Assembly: GCF_024323335.1 (NCBI RefSeq)
Contig: NC_066579.1
Coordinates: 236,209,475-236,273,474, forward strand
Direction: 5' to 3'
Length of the DNA stretch: 64,000 bases
Source: Lathyrus oleraceus
Lineage: Eukaryota; Streptophyta; Magnoliopsida; Fabales; Fabaceae
The notes beneath the pieces were generated by a model. It was not told where the DNA came from. It saw nothing but the letters and a program-made list of their open reading frames with translations, and did not search any database. Made by a program: the position numbers and the translations under genes. Numbering within the stretch: position 1 is the stretch's first letter; every line of letters begins with the position of its first letter. Shown here in pieces: positions 11,299 to 22,559 of the stretch.

Positions 11299-11980
11299 AA
11301 CTCCCCCTTTTTGATGATGGCAAATTCTTGGCAAGATGTGTGATGCTCCCCCTGAGTTTGTGCATATCTGCATTTTCTCCCCCTTTGACAACATCAAAAA
11401 GAGGAAGAAACATAGCTATCAATCACAAAGTGTAGCATGGCATGGCAAAAATGGATAACAAGCTATCAATCACAAAGAAGGAAGCTATCAAAGTAAAGAA
11501 TCATTCACAAAGAATGACGAATAAGGGTAATAACAAAAGAGATAAACATAAAGTGAAAAGCATTTAAGGATTAGAACGAGTTTAAGAATTGCAGAAGCTG
11601 AACCATATATTATGCAACAATTCAAATAAAACTTGAGCAGCATGAGATGAAATGCATTTAATTCAAATAGCATCAGTATGTGTCGATGCAAATGGTCATG
11701 CGTCGATGCCTATTATTCACATTTGCCCTGTGTATCGATACGTGCGATGGCTGCATCGATACATCCTGAACCAGTTTGAAAAAAATTGAAATTCAGAGTA
11801 TATGGATCGATGCATACATGTTTTGTGTCGATGCATACTGATGCCAAAGCAGATTTTAATGCATTTTGCAGTATGGATATGCATTTTGCACTAAGTCATG
11901 ATGCAGTATGGATATGCATTTTGCACTAAGACATGATGGTTATGCCCAAGAAGGATTCATAAGTCAGATTATTGTAATGT
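11299..11980 (-). other. Element E 3' non-coding region with polypurine tract
   Basis: No coding homology was seen. Next to the 3' LTR, the minus strand has AAAAAGGGGGAGTTTG (plus 11299-11314), a good polypurine tract. A second GGGGGAG-type run lies at about 11346-11354 and a third at about 11379-11386. About six diverged ATCGAT or GTCGATGC motifs follow at 11673-11845. A short direct repeat containing GCAGTATGGATATGCATTTTGC lies at about 11867-11930. Confidence 0.7.
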
Positions 11981-13384
11981 TCAAATAATATAGGCAAACA
12001 ATAAATGCAACCAAATTAGTATCAACGAGAGTAAGAACATTTGTTCTAACATATACAACCACTTAGCAGTAGGAGAATTGTAGAAAGGATTGATATTACC
12101 TCTGTTGATGTAATCTTGCGAGGCATAAATGAAATCTAAAACAAATCTCATCAACCAAGGTGAGGCATAATATAGATAAGAGGAAACATGCTTATCCTTA
12201 TCCAGATTCCCGTTGGTAGGCATAGGGGTGTCAATTGATTTTGAGTCATTTATTCCAAAGCGCTTGAGTAGTTTTCTGCAGTATTTTGTTTGACATACTG
12301 CTGTACCCTCAACAAGTCGCTTTATCTGCAGTCCTAGGAAATAGTTCAGCTCCCCCATTAGACTCATCTCAAATTCACCCTGCATAACCTTAGAAGATTC
12401 CTCGACCAAGTGTATGTTAGTTGAACCAAATATTATATCGTCGACATAAACTTGAACTAAAAGAATGTGCTTTCTTTTGTGCTACTAAACGTGTCTTGTT
12501 CCTAGTTATCACTCCGTTTTCATCAAGCTTATTTCTAAAAACCCATTTAGTACCTATGATATGATGATCTCGCGGACGAGGGACAAGTTCCCAAACGTCA
12601 TTTCTTTTAAAATTGATTAAGCTCTTCTTGCATGGCCATTAGCCAAAATTCATCAATCAAGGCCTCTTTGGCATTTTTAGGTTCTACTTGTGAAACAAAC
12701 GCGAAGTGAGAACAAAAACTTATCTTAGAACGAATCATTACTCCCTTTGAAATGTCTCCCAAGATGTTGTCAATAGGATGGTCTTTTGAGGATTTTCAAG
12801 CTGTTGGAAGGTCTTTCACTTCAGCTGTCTTTTCTTCCTCATTTTCTTCATGACTAGTATCTTCCTCCTTCTCATGGGCAGCTGTTTTGGACTGATCAGT
12901 TTCCTCAACGGCTTCCTTGAGTATGTCTTCTGTAGATACCCCTGCGTCATTAAAAGAAATACCTTTTCCGACATTTTTCGGATCAGACTCATCAAAAGAA
13001 ACATAGACAGATTCTTCAATATTAAGTAAACGCTTATTATACACTCTGTATGCTTTTACTCCTTTAAACACAATGTTTTGTTCAGCATGTTCAATTATGC
13101 AGCAAGTTTTTGTGAAAGAAAAACTTTATAACCCTTGTCATGCAATTGACTTATGCTTAACATGTTGTGCTTAAGTCCCTCAACTAAATGGACATTTGAA
13201 ATAGTAGTGGTGGAGGGATTTCCTACACTACCTTTGCCGAGTATAGCTCCTTTGTTATTGTCTCCATAAGTGGCATATCCCTTCTTCTTTGCTTTGAAGT
13301 TTATGTCACCGGTTATGTGCCTTGAGTAGCCGCTGTCAAGAAACCATCTTCTATTTACGGAGGCAAGGCACTCATCCTACAATA
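11981..13384 (-). pseudogene. Element E pol remnants (protease, integrase end, RT pieces)
   Basis: Read down the minus strand from 13384, a copia protease-like stretch with DSGYSRHITGD is followed by a stop. The integrase C-terminal segment (FKGVKAYRVYNKR...SVYVSFDE, 13071-12980) comes next, so the integrase core is deleted. An acidic linker follows, then the RT amino end (NDVWELVPRPRDHHIIGTKW, about 12605-12540). That jumps to the RT segment with the YVDD box (about 12450) and GELNYFLGLQI, ending in a frame broken near 12200. At least two large internal deletions and several stops are present, so pol is dead. Confidence 0.85.
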
Positions 13385-15163
13385 TCAAAAGAGAGAATTT
13401 GGTACCCAATTTTCATTGGGTCCGAGTGGGTAAGTGCTAACATGGTTGCCTTTTGGCTTCCATTGATAAATACCTTTAGGGACAAGAAATCTCCTAAACT
13501 TGCATTTCTCAATGGTATGGCCAGCATGACAACAATAATAACATAGATCATGATGATGTGTTTGTTGCTTCTTGTTCATTGAATCCTTTAGAATAAAAGA
13601 GTATTTTGCATATGGAGGATTCAATGACTTCTTGAACAACCTAGAGTCAACGGCATAAGTAATTTTAGGTTGTAGCGCTTTCTTTAATTTGACCTTAAGA
13701 GTATTTACCTCTTTTTGCCAAATATAACAAGCGTCACAATACCTAACTCTACTACATCCGTCAATGTCAATAGTTTTTGAATTTTCTGCAATACTAGTTT
13801 TTAATGCTTCTAAATCAATTTCAGCTTTGTTTACTTTTCCTTCCAAAAAAGAGAAGATATGTTTGTCGGAAGCTAGTCGTTTAAAAGCATCTACAGCTTC
13901 GTTATGCAGTTTTTCAAAAGCTATTTTTAGTTCCGAAAAAGACATAGAGGAGAAATTATTGTAATAGGCTTGTTTTACCTTTTTGTCATTGTTTTTCTTC
14001 TTGTGGTAGGACATATTTTTGGTGTGAGCCGTAAGGCACAGATTTGCGGATTCATCACTATCACTTGAACTTAGTGTGCTTGATGAATCACTATCACTTT
14101 CCCATGCAATGTAAGCTCTTCTTTGTTTGCTGTGCCCTTTTGGTGGAGCTTTTCCTTGATCCTTATACTTCATAGGACAATCTGTTTTATAATGTCCAGA
14201 TTTACCACAATTAAAACAAGATCCTCTTCCTCTACTCTTCTTATTCTCTTCCTGTTTTGAATCTGTAGATTGTCTTCGAAACTTCATGAGATTTTTGTCG
14301 GAATGCTTGACTCTGTTCTTTCGAATGAATCTATTATATCTCCTTACAAAATGTCTCATTTCCTCATCATCCGAATCTTTGTCACTACTTGAATCATTGT
14401 CGCTTTGCTCTTTTCGTGAGGACTTAGAGCTAGAGGCCACAAGAGCTATTGGCTTCTTCTCTCCCTCTTTGTCTCTTTTCTTCTCCTTTTCCTTCTTACT
14501 TTTGTTCTCATATTTTTCAAGACTTTCCAATGCTTGCTGATGTTCTTCCAGCTTTCCAAACAGAGTTGTAATCGTAAGTGTCGTTAGATCGTTGGCTTCC
14601 TTGATAGCTGTTACTTTAGGTAGCCATTCCCTGCTAAGACACCTCAGAATTTTATTAGTAGCAATTTCATTGGAAACAGGTTTTCCAAGTGCATTCAACC
14701 TATTAGTGAGATGAGTGAATCTCTTTTGCATGTCGGAGATAGATTCTCCTTGTTTCATGCGAAAGAGCTCAAACTCTTGATTGAGTGTGTTAATGCGGGA
14801 CTGTTTTACTTCAGTAGTACCCTCATGGGCAACTTCTAAAGCATCCCACATTTCTTTAGCTGTCGTGCAATGGGATACTCGATAATACTCATCAACACCA
14901 AGTGCTGAAATTAACATGTTTCGAGCTCTCCAATCACACGACCACTTTTTCTCATCTTTCTCATTCCAATCATCTTCTGGTTTAGGTACTATGGCGCCAG
15001 CCGCATTTGTCATTGTAATTTGAAACGGACCGTTTTCAATGGCAGCCCATACTAACCTATCCACAGAATTTATATGAACTCGCATGCAGTCTTTCCAGTA
15101 GCCATAGTTTTCACCGTTGAAAATAGGCGCTCTATTATACGCCCCCTTTGGTTCAGAATCCAT
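13385..15163 (-). CDS. gag: Element E gag polyprotein (Ty1/copia, UBN2-type)
   Basis: An open frame of about 592 codons. The ATG at 15163 (encoding MDSEPKGAYNRAP) is preferred because the frame upstream offers only GTG and the PBS is 38 bp away. The first ~250 residues form the gag domain found across plant copia elements (YWKDCM, WDALEVAHEGT, LNQEFELFRMKQGESI). A lysine- and serine-rich linker leads to a CCHC knuckle CFNCGKSGHYKTDC, and a second Cys-rich knuckle CYYCCHAGHTIEKC lies near the C-terminus. Gag would form the cytoplasmic virus-like particle and bind RNA. It is uninterrupted although pol beside it is wrecked, which suggests either youth or use of other elements' enzymes. Confidence 0.92.
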   Translation of the reverse strand: MDSEPKGAYNRAPIFNGENYGYWKDCMRVHINSVDRLVWAAIENGPFQITMTNAAGAIVPKPEDDWNEKDEKKWSCDWRARNMLISALGVDEYYRVSHCTTAKEMWDALEVAHEGTTEVKQSRINTLNQEFELFRMKQGESISDMQKRFTHLTNRLNALGKPVSNEIATNKILRCLSREWLPKVTAIKEANDLTTLTITTLFGKLEEHQQALESLEKYENKSKKEKEKKRDKEGEKKPIALVASSSKSSRKEQSDNDSSSDKDSDDEEMRHFVRRYNRFIRKNRVKHSDKNLMKFRRQSTDSKQEENKKSRGRGSCFNCGKSGHYKTDCPMKYKDQGKAPPKGHSKQRRAYIAWESDSDSSSTLSSSDSDESANLCLTAHTKNMSYHKKKNNDKKVKQAYYNNFSSMSFSELKIAFEKLHNEAVDAFKRLASDKHIFSFLEGKVNKAEIDLEALKTSIAENSKTIDIDGCSRVRYCDACYIWQKEVNTLKVKLKKALQPKITYAVDSRLFKKSLNPPYAKYSFILKDSMNKKQQTHHHDLCYYCCHAGHTIEKCKFRRFLVPKGIYQWKPKGNHVSTYPLGPNENWVPNSLF

Positions 15164-15200
15164 ACTGTTACAGGCAGCCACAGAGCACCAGCGAACCGGC

Positions 15201-15212
15201 GCTCTGATACCA
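15201..15212 (-). promoter_or_regulatory. Element E primer binding site (initiator tRNA-Met)
   Basis: On the minus strand TGGTATCAGAGC lies two bases from the end of the 5' LTR. It is the standard plant tRNA-iMet complement used to prime minus-strand synthesis. It fixes the element's orientation. Confidence 0.93.
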
Positions 15213-15214
15213 CT

Positions 15215-16894
15215 TGTTAGACGGTGTGGCTAGTGATCGAGAGGGGGGTGAATAGATCACCTCAAAAAATTAACGGATTTAACGTTTAATTAGAGTTTTC
15301 AAACGCGGCGGAAAAAGCAGTCCCGAATCGACTTCCGTCTATTCTGAACTGCTACTAGAAAGCCGGACACGCAAGTGCAGTTGCTGGATTTTAATGAGAA
15401 TGACAGAAATAATACACACAGAATTTTAACAGATTGAATGCGCTTATCCTCAAATTCTATTTCCAATGAACACAATCAAGTTAACCGTTTTGTCAAACAG
15501 TTGGTGTGTGTGTGTTTGATGATAAACAGCAATGGTGTATGACTAAAGGTTTTATTATCACTGCTGTCCAAAAAAATGATCAATCACCACACACTAACAG
15601 AAATTGCAAAACAGTTTTGAAACGTAAAGAAGATTAAGGTAAGAGTACGATACGCAGAGATTTGTTAAGGAAGTTCCCCACGTCGTCCTCGCGTGTGGGT
15701 ACGTCTCCCTCTCAATTTCAAATGAAATTGAGAACTTTGATTATCAATTATTGCCGAATCCGTTGATACAAGGTTTTGATACAAAGACAGAATTTCTAAA
15801 CTCCAAGAACCTCTTCTTGTATAAACCTTCACTTGATCTGAGCTCGATCAAGATTTTCCTGCACAAAGTTGCAAACAATTCACCGGTTCCACGACCTGCT
15901 TGCGAAATCCCCCGATCTCCAAACGCAACGCTGCGGCTGAATATGTTCTGCAAATGTGACTCCCAAACCCTCAAGAACACACCAGTTCTTGAAGGACAAA
16001 CCAGTAGGTTTTTCCTAGAAACCCCCTTCAATCTTCGACTCAGCTAGATCCTCGATCGTTCCACTGCAACCCACAGCTAGATCCTTGATCGTACCACTGA
16101 ACGTTATCTCAATCCTTCTTTAATCCAAAGAACAAGAATTGTTATGTGTAATTGTTCTTGAAGAGAAGTGATTGAGAAGATGAAGAAGATGAAGTCTCTT
16201 TCATGTTTCTATGTGCTCACAAACAATTGCTCCAACACTGCTTTTGATCTGTGTTCAATTGTTTTCCCTCAATGAATTCGTTACCTGCATCTGCTGTTGA
16301 AACATGTTCTTATATTCTGCAAAAACAGTTGCTGTTATGACTTAAAACAACTTTGTGTATTGATGCATAGGAGTGTGTATCGATACATACTGTAAGTTGT
16401 GTGAATATTTGGTGAAATCAATTACTCATGTATCGATGCATAAATCGTGTGTATCGATGCATGTGATTTTTACACTGATATGTATCGATGCTTAATGCTC
16501 ATGTATTGATGCACAGGCAGTCTCAAGTAGTCCTGTATCGATGCAGGAATCGTGTGTATCGATACATAGAGTTTTTGGCCTTCCATGTATTGATGCATGG
16601 CTCGTATGCATCGATGCATACTGAACAGAAATTGTTTTGTGATTAATCACAGGTTACATGTATCGATGCAAAGGCTCATGTATTGATACATACTGATATA
16701 AAATGCATTTTAATAGTTATTCAAAGGGAATTTTCAATGTAGATTTATATGTATGTTTATGCATCAATAAAGTGGGATGATGGACAAAATAAGAACACAA
16801 ATATATTATGTAATGCAATGCACAATCAATTTGGATGATGATCACACAATTTGCTATCATTAAAAATTAATTCAAGTTAAAGAATTCTTTCACA
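15215..16894 (-). repeat. Element E 5' LTR
   Basis: 1,680 bp, the upstream LTR in the element's own orientation. It differs from the 3' LTR by a shorter G run and about four substitutions (for example near 15756, 16205, 16304 and 16763). It contains the same cluster of ATCGAT-centred motifs. Confidence 0.92.
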
Positions 16895-17574
16895 CTGGCC
16901 TGTTACTTTGCCAGGCAACTGTCTGAAGTCCTCCTTAAGAGGCAATGCTTGTGTGTGTTTACTTTTGTCCCAAGCAGGAAAAGTCCTTTTAATAAGGCAA
17001 TTGGTAGATCAAAGAGATAAGCAATCTATCTCCTACTATTCTGTGAGTCTTCTCTTTGCTCCCATTACATGGTTGTAGCATTGAGATCCAAGCCCAAGAT
17101 CTATAGAGTCTTATCTGTGGAGAGAGTTCCTACTTTCTGAACTCCCACACTTTCTGATATTCATTGCTCTCCCTGACCAGGGATAAGAGCAATGAGGCAC
17201 ACCCCTCATATCCTTTCATCTGCTTCACCTTAGCCCCTCAATGGCAAGGTTAAGAGCACCATTGAACCTATTCCAGTTGGCTTCAATGCCTGACCCTTTG
17301 AATGAGCCTCCTTGTTTGGTTATAGTGTGTGCTGATTGCTTTCATTGATTGATCAATTGTTTCATATACACATGTTTGCTTGTATGCTCTATGCATTTAT
17401 CATCATTTATTGCTCATCAATGCATAATCATCTCATTTGTCTTTGTGACATTATCATTGTTGTTTACCCATTGAGGACAATTGTAAGACCATCCATTGGC
17501 CATTGCTCCTATGATATGGAAGTGAGTATAAGACCATCACCTTGGCCACTCATCTTATCTTTGCTTGATGCATT

Positions 17575-17995
17575 TGATTGTATGTGAGGATGCAACTGTA
17601 AGTCCCTGCAAGTTGGCATTTGCTTTCCTATGATCACATGTTGTTTTGTTTGTTGTATGTGAGGATACAACTGTAAGTCCCTGCAAGTTGGCATTTGTAT
17701 TCCTAGGACCATACTGTGGAGGTTAGAGTAAGCCCAGACAGATTGGCATCTGACATCCATGTTTTGTTTTTCTTTGTTTATGTGAGGATGCAATTGTAAG
17801 TCCCTGCAAGTTGGCATTTGCTTTCCTAGGATCATATGTTGGATATTGGTATAAGTCCAGACAGATTGGCATCCGGTATCCAAGTTTCTTTTTGTTTGAG
17901 GAGATTAGTGTAAGACCATTGAGTGGCCTCTGATATCCCGTTCTGTTTTAGGAGATTGGTATAAGCCCAGTGATTGGCATCCGATATCCGCTTTT
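17575..17995 (+). repeat. Internal tandem repeats in A LTR
   Basis: The unit GTGAGGATGCAACTGTAAGTCCCTGCAAGTTGGCATTTG and related forms recur about three times (17585, 17655, 17781), alternating with AGCCCAGACAGATTGGCATC blocks. Shorter units of the form GAGATTGGTATAAGCCCA...GGCATCCGATATCC follow. B's LTRs carry the same family with a different copy number. The region lies in the downstream third of the LTR. Confidence 0.75.
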
Positions 17996-19001
17996 GTTGA
18001 CTTTCCTGTTTGTTTGTTATTATCCATTGCCCATTCCAAAGGACACACTTGAATCATCCCCTATATGATTTCAAGAAGTGAACCTTCTAAGAAGTTTTAC
18101 AATCCATCTCCATCCATTCATCCCCATTATGTCCTAAACCTTTTCACACTTTGATCTCAAACTTGACATAGATATTGTGCAAACATCTTCATGTTTTTTT
18201 TCAAACTAAAAACCTGGACCCAAGTCCTTGACTTTTTCCAAACCCATTTCATAACACTTCTTTTGAATCAATCTTAATCATACTTTGACTCCACTTTCAT
18301 AATCACAATTAATTAACTTCACCCATTCACTTGTTTTGGCTTTGTCCATTGTTAATCTTTTCATGCATTAGCCATAGGTTTCAATTATCATTGTGGTTGA
18401 TGTAAACCTCACCTTATCTTTAGTGAGTCGACAGTAAGACTTCCGTACTGAAAACTGGGTTAACCCCTCTAGTACGTCGAAGCTATCCTCGCATGGTGGA
18501 TGTTGGTCTTGGTCGAGTTTTCTCCCATTGATAATGAAGAGCCTCAGTGCTATTGTTTAAAATTGAATCCACCAACTTTTGGAAATCTTTTAGCCGAACT
18601 ACGGCGTTTTGATCCTTACCTTTGATGGAAGGTACGTAGGCAACGGGTTCATCCGTTCAAACCCAATAAAAATTGTATATTCTTTTCTCATCATCCCAAT
18701 CATGTTTGCACAATACTTATGTCATAACAAATAACAATCCTTATACAACAAGTGTGAAAAGGGCTCCCTAGGAGTACCTAGGACGTAGTGGGTGCCTAAC
18801 ACCTTCCCATTGCGTAATTTACCCCTTACCCAGACTCTCTGATCTTTTTATTAGTTTTCTACGTGTAAAACTTCTTAGGCTTTTGTTCGCTTTTTAGCCA
18901 GTCCTTTGGATAAATAAAAGTGCGGTGGCGACTCGAAATTCATTGTATACCTTGCTTATGATTTAATCGATAGATCATATAGCGACGAATACACCGCTAC
19001 A

Positions 19002-19081
19002 GGGACTTTATTCCAAAACTTCACCATAATCATTGAAGTCAACATTGCAAGAGCATCTTCCATCCGGTTTTCATCTCGAGA
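19002..19081 (-). pseudogene. 80-bp island of element C (archaeal-type RNase H) between A and B
   Basis: The minus strand continues element C's second RNase H domain. It encodes the segment after FHHIPR with ENRMEDALA, matching B's coding strand at about 39765-39840. The other side of the break is at 51428. The island shows that A (ending at 19001) and B (starting at 19082) are separate insertions into the same old element. Its last five plus-strand bases, CGAGA, are B's left target-site copy. Confidence 0.88.
19077..19081. repeat. Target-site duplication of element B (left copy)
   Basis: CGAGA here pairs with CGAGG at 51428-51432 after B's 3' LTR. The single mismatch is one transition. Five bases is the usual size for Ty3/gypsy integration. 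The coding context on both sides belongs to the same codon neighbourhood of element C's RNase H. Confidence 0.8.
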
Positions 19082-20080
19082 TGTAAGACCCCAATTTTGT
19101 CCCTAAGATCCCTCATGGCATCATATCATATCATATCATTGCCTCAAGGATCATTGTGCACCTTTGCCTCCTTCCCTGTGGGTGGGCTATCTTGTGAGTG
19201 TGATTCTTGATCACCAAGCATGTATAGCATATGTATATCATTGCTTTTCATTTGTTTACTAACCAAAAGTACAAAAATATTGTCATCTAACATTGTTACT
19301 TGCAGATGAAGCAATTAGGTCAAATCAGTCAAAATCAGCCATTGAGCCATAAATGGTGGCCATTCTGAAGAATTTGGGCACCATGATCATTCATCAAGAG
19401 TTCATATGAACCATGATATCATTTGGAATCAAGATCTCAAGTGGTAGAGGCTTGAAATTCATCAAAGCATGGCTCAGTCAACCAAAGCCCTAGCAAAGTC
19501 AATTGTGGTCAACTGTGCATTTAATCAGGGATTTGATGGTAGGAAATGGTTTGAGAGGTCTCATTCATGTCCATACAAACCTCATATAACATGTCAAACA
19601 TCAACATTGAGGAATTGGAGGTCAGACAAAAAGTTTCCAAAAATAGCAAGTGACCTCTAATTTCAAACTGCCAAAAATGGAAAGGTCTTCTCCTCAACTT
19701 AACATCATCAAGCAAGCTTCAAATCAATTTTTGCCCAACATGAAAGTTGAAGATCTTGATCTTGCCTTTCCAAAAAGTCCATGAACATCCATTTCTCATG
19801 TGTGGTTGGTGCTAAAACTTGTTTTGCTCGATCCTTTTGCTATGAGTGAAATTAATTGAAATCAATGGTAGATTAGTGATCTAGGTTGAATGCTGGTTCG
19901 ATTAGTATATTGCTTGATGATTTCTGTGATGAAAAGTTCATGTGGATGATGAACAGCAAGAACACGATGAAGATGCTTCAATTTCGTGTCCAGAACGCGT
20001 TTAGATCTTACCTTGCCTCGGTTTTGCATGGATTTTGTGTTTTAGCGCCATGATCTAATCAGAACGCGCCACACCTTTTA

Positions 20081-20099
20081 ATGAAACGGAGCGTTTCAT
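20081..20099 (+). other. Short perfect hairpin in B 5' LTR
   Basis: ATGAAACG and CGTTTCAT are separated by GAG, giving an 8-bp stem. The 3' LTR copy (about 47730-47748) has one stem mismatch. A hairpin with different sequence lies at the matching place in A's LTR (GGTGC TAC GCACC, 8117-8129). Confidence 0.6.
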
Positions 20100-20127
20100 C
20101 AAAAGGGCGCTTCATTTGAATTGTGCA

Positions 20128-20142
20128 GGGGTTCGATTCCCC
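20128..20142 (+). other. tRNA T-arm / Pol III B-box-like sequence in B 5' LTR
   Basis: GGGGTTCGATTCCCC forms a 4-bp stem around TTCGATT, which fits the tRNA T-loop consensus TTCRANY. It contains GGTTCGATTCC, an exact match to the Pol III B-box. It is repeated in the 3' LTR at 47777-47791. No convincing A-box or cloverleaf lies in the expected 30-60 bp upstream, so this is a tRNA- or SINE-derived fragment or a chance match and not a tRNA gene. Confidence 0.6.
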
Positions 20143-22559
20143 GTTCCATCATTTTCCAATGGCCTTGTGTTATTTTCTTTCATTTTGCTTATCATGTGTA
20201 CATGCTTGCCTTTCACACTTTTTTTTTATTTTTCTTCCACAATCAAAAAATCATAACTCATTCATTAATAATCCATTTCACTTGATATATTTTCCAGCAT
20301 GTTCCTCATCATGTCCTTTATTTTTTGATGATTTTTAATAAATTTGTGCACGTGTAGAAAAAATAAATGCCTAGGGTTTGTCTTCACATGTCATTCCTTA
20401 CACCATGCTTGCTATTTCTTTCATGAAATCTTGATGATTAATTGGAAATTCCTGAAATTTTACATGTGTGTTCTAGACTCATTCCTGGTCATTTTGGTAT
20501 ATAGTTTGCTATTTTTTAGTTCCTGGATTGTGAGATATGATGTGATATTTGGAGGTGTGACAATGTGTGTCACACCATTTCTTGTCCATATTCTTGATTT
20601 TATTTCCCATGCTTATGCTATGCCAATTGTTCTGGATTTTTGCATGTTGATACTTATGGATGTTAAGTTTGCTTGTGATTTTTCCTGGAATTTTTGAATG
20701 CATTTTCTATTTGTTTGATAATTTCTCTTCTGCTTGACCAATTGTGAACATTTTGTGAGTCATGATCTTATATGTTTTGTGAAATTCTTGTGGATTATTG
20801 GATAAACTTGAAATTTGGCATGTGTATTATAGACATATTGAAGTTTGCCATGGCTTTTGTCTCATTCATTTATCTTATGTCATTTTTGTTTTATGCTTGC
20901 ATGAACTTGATGTATGATTTGGTGCCTTGTATGAGCTTGCTTGAATATGCTTTGACTTGTTGATTTTAATTGACTTGCTTCCCTTTATCCAATTGCAATG
21001 AATTTTGGTGTGTTGCTCATTAAATGTGTTCTGTTTAGGCAGGATTTTTCTTGAAATTTATTGAGCCATGTTTGATTTGATTTGCTTGTGTTCATTCTGT
21101 TTACATCATTGAGTTCTCAACTTGTCTAGTTTGACATGATTTGCTTATGAAATGGAATTGGTGCATAGTTTTGACATAAGACCAATTGGACTTTGTTCTT
21201 ATTTGATTAATCTTGATTTTGATCAATTTTCATATTCTGTTTTGGTCTATTTCTCCTCCTTTGACCCTAGGCTTTGGCCTAAGGGTTTACTTCTCACATT
21301 TGAGTTTGATTTTCAGGTTGAAGAAGCAATTGCTTTAAGGAGTTTAATTCAAGTTGATTGAGTTTGGTTTATTTGATTGTTATGGACTAACTTGATTTGT
21401 TTTGTAGGATGCCTAGCTCATTTCATTTGAGTGTGTGCTTTGCACATGTGATTGATTGTGTTGACTGTTGGTTCTTATCTTGTCTGTTTTGACTTTGTGA
21501 TTGGTATACTGATTATATTTGATTGATTTCAGGTACACTTAGTTGCTATAGTTCCATTGTGAACTTGCTATTGCTTTGCTTGATAGCATTAGCATTGAGG
21601 TAGACTCTCTTGTCTCCATGTAGTCTGGAAGACCTGGCCTGTTACTTGGCCAGGCACCTGTCTGAAGTCCTCCTTAAGAGGCAATGTTTGTGATTGTTTA
21701 CTTTTGTCCTTAAGCAGGAAAAGACCTCATATGAGGCAATTGGTAGATAGAAGAGATATGTAGCCTATCTCCTACTATTCTGTGTGTCACTCATCTTGCT
21801 CACACCACATGTGTTGATGCATAGTGAGTAAAAACCCAAGATCTATCGAGTCATTAACTTGTGGAGAAAGTTCCAACTTTCTGAACTCCCACACCTTCTG
21901 ATATTCAATGCTCTCTCTGACTAGAGATAAGAGCAATGAGGCACACCCCTCATATCCTTTCATCTTGCTTCACCTTGGCTCTCAATGTCAAGGTTAAGAG
22001 CACCACTTACCCCATTCCAGTTGACTTTAAAGTCTAACCCCTGCTTGAGCCTAATTGTTTGGTTATAGTGTGTGCTAGATGACTTTGTTTGATTGATTGT
22101 TTGTTGCATTTGTACATGTTTGCTTGTTTGCCTTTGTGCATTTATCATCATTGATTGTTCATTATTGCATGATCATCATTTCATATCTTTGTGATCCATG
22201 TTTGAGTTTGCCCATTGAGGACAACAGTAAGTCCATTAATTGGCCATTGTTCCTATGATTTGGAAGGGATAGAGTGTAAGACCATTTCATGTGGCCACTT
22301 ATGTCCATTGCTTAATGCTTGTTTATTTTTTGTATGTGAGGATGCAATTATAAGTCCATGTTGTTGGCATTTGCTTTCCCATGATCATCTGTTGGAAATT
22401 AGAGTAAGCCCAGATAGATTGGCATCTGACATCCACTTTCTTGTTTGTGATTGCTTTGTGAGGATGCAATTGTAAGACCATGTTGTTGGCATTTGCACTC
22501 CTATGATCATCCTTTAGAGGTTGGTATAAGCCCAGATAGATTGGCATCTGACATCCATG

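Larger units (their letters stand above)
9618..16894 (-). mobile_element. Element E: Ty1/copia retrotransposon (SIRE/Maximus-like), internally deleted
   Basis: A 7,277-bp element is flanked by CTGGC duplications and inserted in element A's 3' LTR, in antisense. LTRs at 9618-11298 and 15215-16894 are nearly identical: I saw four substitutions and one length difference in a G run. Read on the minus strand the order is 5' LTR, tRNA-iMet PBS, gag, protease-like region, fused remnants of integrase and RT, polypurine tract, 3' LTR. Gag before PR-INT-RT is copia order. The large gag with two CCHC-type knuckles suggests SIRE/Maximus, but the lineage is not certain. The near-identical LTRs indicate a recent insertion. 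Confidence 0.93.
6179..19001 (+). mobile_element. Element A: Ogre 3' LTR, interrupted by element E
   Basis: The LTR opens with TGTAAGACCCCAATTTT and closes with CGACGAATACACCGCTACA, the same termini as both LTRs of B. Removing E and its duplicated target leaves about 5.54 kb, close to B's 5.63-kb 3' LTR. The first ~0.9 kb and the last ~2.1 kb are clearly alike in A and B, while the middle (about 7.0-8.5 kb) is strongly diverged, so A and B belong to different subfamilies. The base after the LTR (19002) is minus-strand element C sequence, so A was inserted in C. The left target-site duplicate is outside the window. Confidence 0.9.

Noticed and set aside
1..19001. A and B as one tandem Ogre sharing an LTR
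   Set aside because: The LTRs of A and B are separated by 80 bp of element C and differ strongly in their middle part, so they are two insertions.
20100..20150. Complete tRNA gene
   Set aside because: Only the T-arm is recognisable. No acceptor, D or anticodon arm can be folded around it.
20344..20697. 117-codon ORF in B 5' LTR, also at 47993-48346
   Set aside because: Present twice only because LTRs are duplicates; hydrophobic low-complexity sequence, no homologue in A's LTR, no start context.
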